Of a stretch of 10,068 nucleotides of DNA, positions 6,933 through 10,068 are shown piece after piece; position 1 is the stretch's first letter, and each line of letters starts with the position of its first letter. A program made the translations under genes and the position numbers. Under the pieces are notes generated by a model. That model did no database searches and was not told where the DNA came from. It worked only from the letters and a program-made list of their open reading frames with translations. Origin of the DNA: Thiotrichaceae bacterium (GTDB lineage Bacteria; Pseudomonadota; Gammaproteobacteria; Thiotrichales; Thiotrichaceae); the NCBI GenBank assembly GCA_026992705.1, contig JALWYT010000345.1:1-10068 (forward strand), given 5' to 3'.

Positions 6933-8363
6933 ATGACATTAATTAAATTTATTTTTGTAAATATCTTGCTTATTTCTTTAAGCTTTATGCCTTTTGTTGC
7001 TTTTGCTTCAGAAGGTGTAAAACCGATTAATTTAACCTCAACAAGCTATGCTATTTGGGCAGTTATTGTTTTTATTGCAGCTTATGCTTTGGTGATAGGT
7101 GAGGAAAAGTTACACCTACGAAAATCAAAACCTATGATTATCGGAGCGGGTATTATTTGGGTATTAGTTGCACTCGCCTATATGTCTGTAAATAAGTCAG
7201 ACGATGTTCATAAATTTTTAGATCATAATTTATTAGAATTTGTTGGTTTATTTTTATTCTTACTAGCAGCAATGACTTTTATTAATACAATGGAGGAGCG
7301 TGGTGTTTTTGATGCTCTGCGTGGGTGGCTAGTATCTAAAGGATTTTCACTTTATAAAATATTTTGGATTACAGGTCTGCTTGCTTTCTTTATATCTCCA
7401 GTCGCCGATAATTTAACAACTGCTTTGTTAATGGCAGCGGTTGTTATTGCTGTAGCAGGTGGCAAGGAAGCTATCAAAAAAAGTAAAAAGAAAGCCAAAT
7501 TTTTAGCACTAGCTTGTATTAATATTGTTGTTGCAGCAAATGCAGGAGGGGCCTTTAGCCCATTTGGTGATATCACTACATTAATGGTCTGGCAAAAGGG
7601 AATACTTGAATTCAGTGAATTTTTTACATTATTTATTCCTGCTGCAATTAATTGGTTTATTCCTGCTTTAATCCTTTCTTTTTTTATTGGAAAAGGAAAG
7701 CCAGATCCAATAGCAGCTAAAATTGTTGTGAAGCGAGGGGGGTATGTTGTTATTTTATTGTTTGTTTTTACAATTATTTTGGCTGTCCTTTTCCATAATA
7801 TATTACATCTACCTCCTATGTTGGGCATGATGACAGGTTTAGGTTTATTAAAATTATTTGGTTATTACCTTAAAGTCACTGGTGAAAATTCGTCAAAAAC
7901 AGTAAGTAGTGATAATCATCCAGTTGGACGTTGGGATATATTTTCTCAACTTGAACGTGCTGAGTGGGATACATTAATGTTTTTCTATGGGGTAATTTTA
8001 TGTGTAGGTGGTTTAAGTGCATTAGGTTATCTAGGTTTAGTGTCAAATCTTATGTATGGTAATTTAGGTGCTACGAATGCTAATATTCTTGTTGGAATAT
8101 TATCAGCGATTGTTGATAATATTCCCGTTATGTTCGCAGTTTTAAGTATGGAGCCTGACATGTCAAAAGGACAATGGCTTTTAGTGACATTAACAGCTGG
8201 TGTTGGAGGCTCTTTACTATCAGTTGGTTCTGCCGCTGGTGTAGCTTTGATGGGGCAAGCTAGAGGTATTTATACTTTCTTTTCGCACTTAAAGTGGTCA
8301 TGGGCTATTGCTTTAGGTTACGGTTTGAGTATTTGGGCACATACTTTAATAGTAAAATTGTAA
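6933..8363 (+). CDS. nhaD: Na+/H+ antiporter NhaD
   Basis: This is a 476-residue polytopic inner-membrane protein that should export Na+ (or Li+) in exchange for protons, as in Vibrio and Halomonas NhaD of the ion-transporter superfamily. Family signatures are SPVADNLTTALL (155-166), NAGGAFSPFGDITTLMVW (203-220) and SAIVDNIPVMFAVL (391-404); the buried acidic residues Asp159, Asp213 and Asp395 in these repeats are likely ion-binding. About a dozen hydrophobic segments are visible. The N-terminus (MTLIKFIFVNILLISLSF onward) looks like a cleavable signal peptide with a possible AFA/SEG site after residue 25, or else an extra membrane helix. No Shine-Dalgarno precedes the ATG. A 51-base gap separates it from the methyltransferase, so it may share that transcript or have its own promoter. 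It ends at a terminator-like hairpin shared with cbiB. Confidence 0.92.
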   Translation: MTLIKFIFVNILLISLSFMPFVAFASEGVKPINLTSTSYAIWAVIVFIAAYALVIGEEKLHLRKSKPMIIGAGIIWVLVALAYMSVNKSDDVHKFLDHNLLEFVGLFLFLLAAMTFINTMEERGVFDALRGWLVSKGFSLYKIFWITGLLAFFISPVADNLTTALLMAAVVIAVAGGKEAIKKSKKKAKFLALACINIVVAANAGGAFSPFGDITTLMVWQKGILEFSEFFTLFIPAAINWFIPALILSFFIGKGKPDPIAAKIVVKRGGYVVILLFVFTIILAVLFHNILHLPPMLGMMTGLGLLKLFGYYLKVTGENSSKTVSSDNHPVGRWDIFSQLERAEWDTLMFFYGVILCVGGLSALGYLGLVSNLMYGNLGATNANILVGILSAIVDNIPVMFAVLSMEPDMSKGQWLLVTLTAGVGGSLLSVGSAAGVALMGQARGIYTFFSHLKWSWAIALGYGLSIWAHTLIVKL

Positions 8364-8396
8364 TTGAAGTGACCAGTATAAAATATGGGTTTTAAG

Positions 8397-8422
8397 GAAG
8401 CTCTTGTTATAATAAGAGCTTC
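8397..8422. terminator. Hairpin between convergent nhaD and cbiB, likely bidirectional terminator
   Basis: GAAGCTCTT (8397-8405) pairs perfectly over nine bases with AAGAGCTTC (8414-8422) around an 8-base AT-rich loop. It sits between the stop codons of two convergent genes. On the minus strand it is followed by an AT-rich stretch including TTAAAA and ATATTTTA. The plus strand has no long T run after the stem, so termination may be stronger toward the minus direction. Confidence 0.6.
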
Positions 8423-8424
8423 GC

Positions 8425-9336
8425 TTATAATCTTGGGATAGCAACAAGACTAGTTATTAATATCCATAATAAAATTGCTCGGAAGACTAATTGCCATGAG
8501 TGATAAATATCAGCCGTTTCAACAGGCTTGTCCGACCCCAATAACGGTCGCTGTTTGAGTTCGCCATGATAATACGCAGCCCCGCCTAATTGCCGATCCA
8601 AAGCCCCTGCCCCCGTTGCCATAACCACGCCTGCGTTTAGGCTATACCATTGTTTTGCCTGTGTTTTCCAACTTTGCCAGGCTTTGCCAGAATGCCCGAC
8701 CAGTAAATAACTAAGTGCGGTCAAGCGAGCAGGTATCCAGTTTAAAATATCATCCATACGAGCTGAGAATTTACCAAAATACTCATATTGCTGATTACGA
8801 TAGCCCCACATGGCATCTAAAGTATTGCTTAAACGGTATAACACGACACCTGAAGAACCTGCGACTAAAAACCAAAATAAGGCTGCAAATATGGCATCAC
8901 TGCCATTTTCCAAGACCGACTCAATGGTTGAGCGACTGATTTCCTGCTCATTTAAGGTCGAAGTATCACGACTCACAATATAACCAACTCCCTGCCGAGC
9001 CAAGTTTAAATCTCCCTGCCGCAACGCATCCGCCACTTGCAGAGCATGATCTCGCAGGCTTTTAGCTCCAATCGCTAAATAGGCAAAGACAATGCCTAGC
9101 CAATCGCCCAGATAATTTGTAAGCCAATAAGCGATTAAAACAAAAGGCATAACTAAAATAAACCAAGCCAATACGCCACGAATAAATAATTGCCTATTGC
9201 TTACTGGCTTTAGTAAATATTTTTCTACTTGATTACATAAATAACCAAAGCCAACTAGGGGATGCCAGCGTTTAGGTTCGCCCAGAAGAAAATCCAGAGC
9301 AATAATAAGAGGAAGGTAGATAAAGTTTAATAGCAT
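8425..9336 (-). CDS. cbiB: Adenosylcobinamide-phosphate synthase CbiB (CobD of aerobic-pathway naming)
   Basis: This inner-membrane enzyme joins adenosylcobyric acid to aminopropanol or its phosphate in cobalamin assembly. From the ATG at 9336 it is 303 residues, slightly short of the usual 310-320. Recognisable blocks are LDFLLGEPKRWHPLVGFG (14-31), RDTSTLNE (123-130), IESVLENGSDA (138-148), NTLDAMWGYR (171-180), FSARMDDILNWIPARL (190-205) and a late SLNAG...GALDRQLGG segment. In that last block the family's PNAG is LNAG, and GP(P/A)GA is GSSGV, mild divergence only. Four or five hydrophobic helices are evident. A TTG at 9342 would add two residues; neither start has a clear ribosome site. 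It begins 9 bases after the pdxH stop, so it is probably read from the same minus-strand messenger. Note that CobD in Salmonella names a different, PLP-dependent enzyme. Confidence 0.9.
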   Translation of the reverse strand: MLLNFIYLPLIIALDFLLGEPKRWHPLVGFGYLCNQVEKYLLKPVSNRQLFIRGVLAWFILVMPFVLIAYWLTNYLGDWLGIVFAYLAIGAKSLRDHALQVADALRQGDLNLARQGVGYIVSRDTSTLNEQEISRSTIESVLENGSDAIFAALFWFLVAGSSGVVLYRLSNTLDAMWGYRNQQYEYFGKFSARMDDILNWIPARLTALSYLLVGHSGKAWQSWKTQAKQWYSLNAGVVMATGAGALDRQLGGAAYYHGELKQRPLLGSDKPVETADIYHSWQLVFRAILLWILITSLVAIPRL

Positions 9337-9345
9337 TTGCAAGGC

Positions 9346-9981
9346 TTATGGAGCAAGACGCTGTATATCCCAGTGATTAGCTTGTCGTCTATATTCAAAA
9401 CGATCATGCAAACGGTTGACTCGCCCCTGCCAAAACTCAACTTTTTCAGGCACAACCCGATAACCGCCCCAAAAATCAGGCAATGGAATCTTGCCATCCT
9501 GAAACTTCTGCTTCATTTTCTGCCATTGCATCTCTAAGGCTTGACGGGTACTAATCACGGAACTCTGCCGCGATACCCAAGCCCCAATCTGACTCCCTGT
9601 CGGGCGTGAAGCAAAATATTTAAGCGACTCAGCGGTAGATATTTTCTCCGCCTTGCCCGTAATCTCAACTTGACGCTCCAAAGCCGTCCAAGGGAAAAGC
9701 AAAGCGACATTAGGGTTAGCCTCAATCTCCCTCGCCTTTTGGCTGGTATAATTCGTGAAAAAAACAAAACCCCGCTCATCAAACGTCTTGAGCAACACCG
9801 TCCGCACAGATGGAACACCCGATGCGGAAACTGTCGCCAAAGTCATGGCATTCGCATCGACAATATCCACCTCACAAGCCTGCTTAAACCACTGCTTAAA
9901 CTGCAAAATCGGGGAATCTAATAAATCAGCACGCGATAAACCATTTTGTGTATATTCACGCCGATAATCCGAAATATCCAT
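9346..9981 (-). CDS. pdxH: Pyridoxine/pyridoxamine 5'-phosphate oxidase
   Basis: PdxH is the FMN-dependent cytoplasmic oxidase that turns pyridoxine or pyridoxamine 5'-phosphate into the coenzyme PLP. At 211 residues (E. coli 218) it is complete, with the N-terminal YRREYTQNGL (6-15), FMN-binding RTVLLKTFDERGFVFFTNYTS (60-80) and FPWTALERQVEITGKAEKIS (96-115), FASRPTGSQIGAW (123-135), WGGYRVVPEKVEFWQG (171-186) and the active-site GRVNRLHDR (186-194), ending in the conserved RLAP. The frame stays open upstream to 10053, but that extension overlaps thiS out of frame. The ATG at 9981 gives the family N-terminus and directly follows the GGGGGG ribosome site. It starts one base after the thiS stop and ends 9 bases before cbiB. 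Identification is secure. Confidence 0.96.
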   Translation of the reverse strand: MDISDYRREYTQNGLSRADLLDSPILQFKQWFKQACEVDIVDANAMTLATVSASGVPSVRTVLLKTFDERGFVFFTNYTSQKAREIEANPNVALLFPWTALERQVEITGKAEKISTAESLKYFASRPTGSQIGAWVSRQSSVISTRQALEMQWQKMKQKFQDGKIPLPDFWGGYRVVPEKVEFWQGRVNRLHDRFEYRRQANHWDIQRLAP

Positions 9982-9982
9982 A

Positions 9983-10068
9983 TCACCCCCCGCCAATCGC
10001 CTGCACAATCTCGATTTCATCACCCGCCTGAATTTGATGCGACGTAAACTCACTACGCGGCACTAACT
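9983..10068 (-). CDS. thiS: Sulfur carrier protein ThiS, C-terminal part (start lies beyond the window)
   Basis: This frame is too short for a usual gene search, but the last 27 codons before the TGA at 9985-9983 read LVPRSEFTSHQI followed by QAGDEIEIVQAIGGG. This is the ThiS pattern: VPRS, then the xxGDxIEIVxAIGGG end. ThiS is the ubiquitin-like carrier that is adenylated at its terminal Gly-Gly and thiocarboxylated to supply sulfur for the thiazole ring of thiamin. The full protein is normally about 66 residues, so the first half lies outside. ThiS is usually followed by thiG; here the next gene is pdxH, one base away. A MoaD-type protein is less likely because of the VPRS and IVQAIGGG sequence. 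Confidence 0.82.
   Translation of the reverse strand, partial: LVPRSEFTSHQIQAGDEIEIVQAIGGG
9986..9991 (-). promoter_or_regulatory. Ribosome binding site of pdxH made by the last glycine codons of thiS
   Basis: On the minus strand the thiS end reads GGC GGG GGG TGA, then one base, then the pdxH ATG. The G-run is the only Shine-Dalgarno-like sequence and sits four bases from the ATG. The codons for the functional C-terminal glycines therefore also appear to direct translation of pdxH. Confidence 0.55.

Noticed and set aside
7352..7828. 158-codon open frame on the minus strand inside nhaD
   Set aside because: It lies opposite conserved NhaD motifs, has low-complexity Ile/Ala/Asn content and no ribosome site; a shadow of nhaD.
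8715..8939. Plus-strand open frame opposite cbiB, and similar ones opposite pdxH at 9670-9967
   Set aside because: All lie antisense to well-recognised conserved proteins and show no domain or ribosome site.
9337..9342. TTG start for cbiB
   Set aside because: It adds only two residues and has no better ribosome site than the ATG at 9336.
9982..10053. Upstream extension of pdxH
   Set aside because: The Arg-rich extra 24 residues overlap thiS in another frame; the ATG at 9981 matches the family N-terminus.
1..10068. Insertion sequences, attachment sites, CRISPR arrays, tRNA or rRNA genes
   Set aside because: No transposase or integrase frames, no regular spacer-repeat arrays and no cloverleaf-like RNA sequences were seen, so the AT-rich block has no visible mobility machinery.

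Overview
This window looks like a piece of a gammaproteobacterial chromosome of low to moderate G+C. The evidence is the Pseudomonas-type pyrB-pyrC' pair (ATCase plus a dead dihydroorotase homologue), TrkA and TrkH proteins close to the enterobacterial type, an NtrX-type regulator beside trkAH (a linkage common in beta- and gammaproteobacteria), and an NhaD-type Na+/H+ antiporter typical of marine, halophilic or alkaliphilic bacteria. I cannot name the genus. A sulfur- or methane-oxidising lineage (Thiotrichales or Methylococcales) is only a guess. There are no mobile-element genes, CRISPR arrays, tRNAs or rRNAs.

Layout. (1) Positions 1-1900, plus strand: the 3' part of pyrB overlaps by one base a full-length, non-catalytic pyrC'; together they form the ATCase complex of pyrimidine synthesis. 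(2) Positions 1888-2054: a purine-rich stretch with a degenerate 7-base repeat, a short 6-base repeat and a weak promoter-like region. (3) Positions 2055-8363, plus strand: ntrX-like regulator, trkA, trkH, a TehB-like SAM methyltransferase and nhaD. These genes are tightly packed, except for a 51-base gap before nhaD. (4) Positions 8397-8422: a hairpin between convergent genes, probably a shared terminator. (5) Positions 8425-10068, minus strand: thiS (3' end only), pdxH and cbiB, a run of thiamin, pyridoxal-phosphate and cobalamin genes with gaps of 1 and 9 bases.

How the genes fit together. The central block reads as a monovalent-cation module: TrkH is the K+ channel subunit, TrkA its NAD-binding gate, and NhaD expels Na+ in exchange for H+. 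The regulator at its head is the most unusual protein here. It keeps an intact receiver, Walker A and DNA-binding helix-turn-helix, but has lost the sigma54-contacting GAFTGA loop, the Walker B acidic pair, the arginine-finger positions and the sensor II arginine. No histidine kinase gene (ntrY) lies beside it. The central block is also clearly more AT-rich than both flanks: hand counts of five 60-base lines each gave about 31% G+C in the block and about 48% in the flanks. That fits separate acquisition or a different selective history, but does not prove either.

I found no clear sign of a wholly new system. The best candidates for a second look are the degenerate NtrX-like protein, the AT-rich cation block with its embedded methyltransferase, and the heptad repeat at the left edge of that block.
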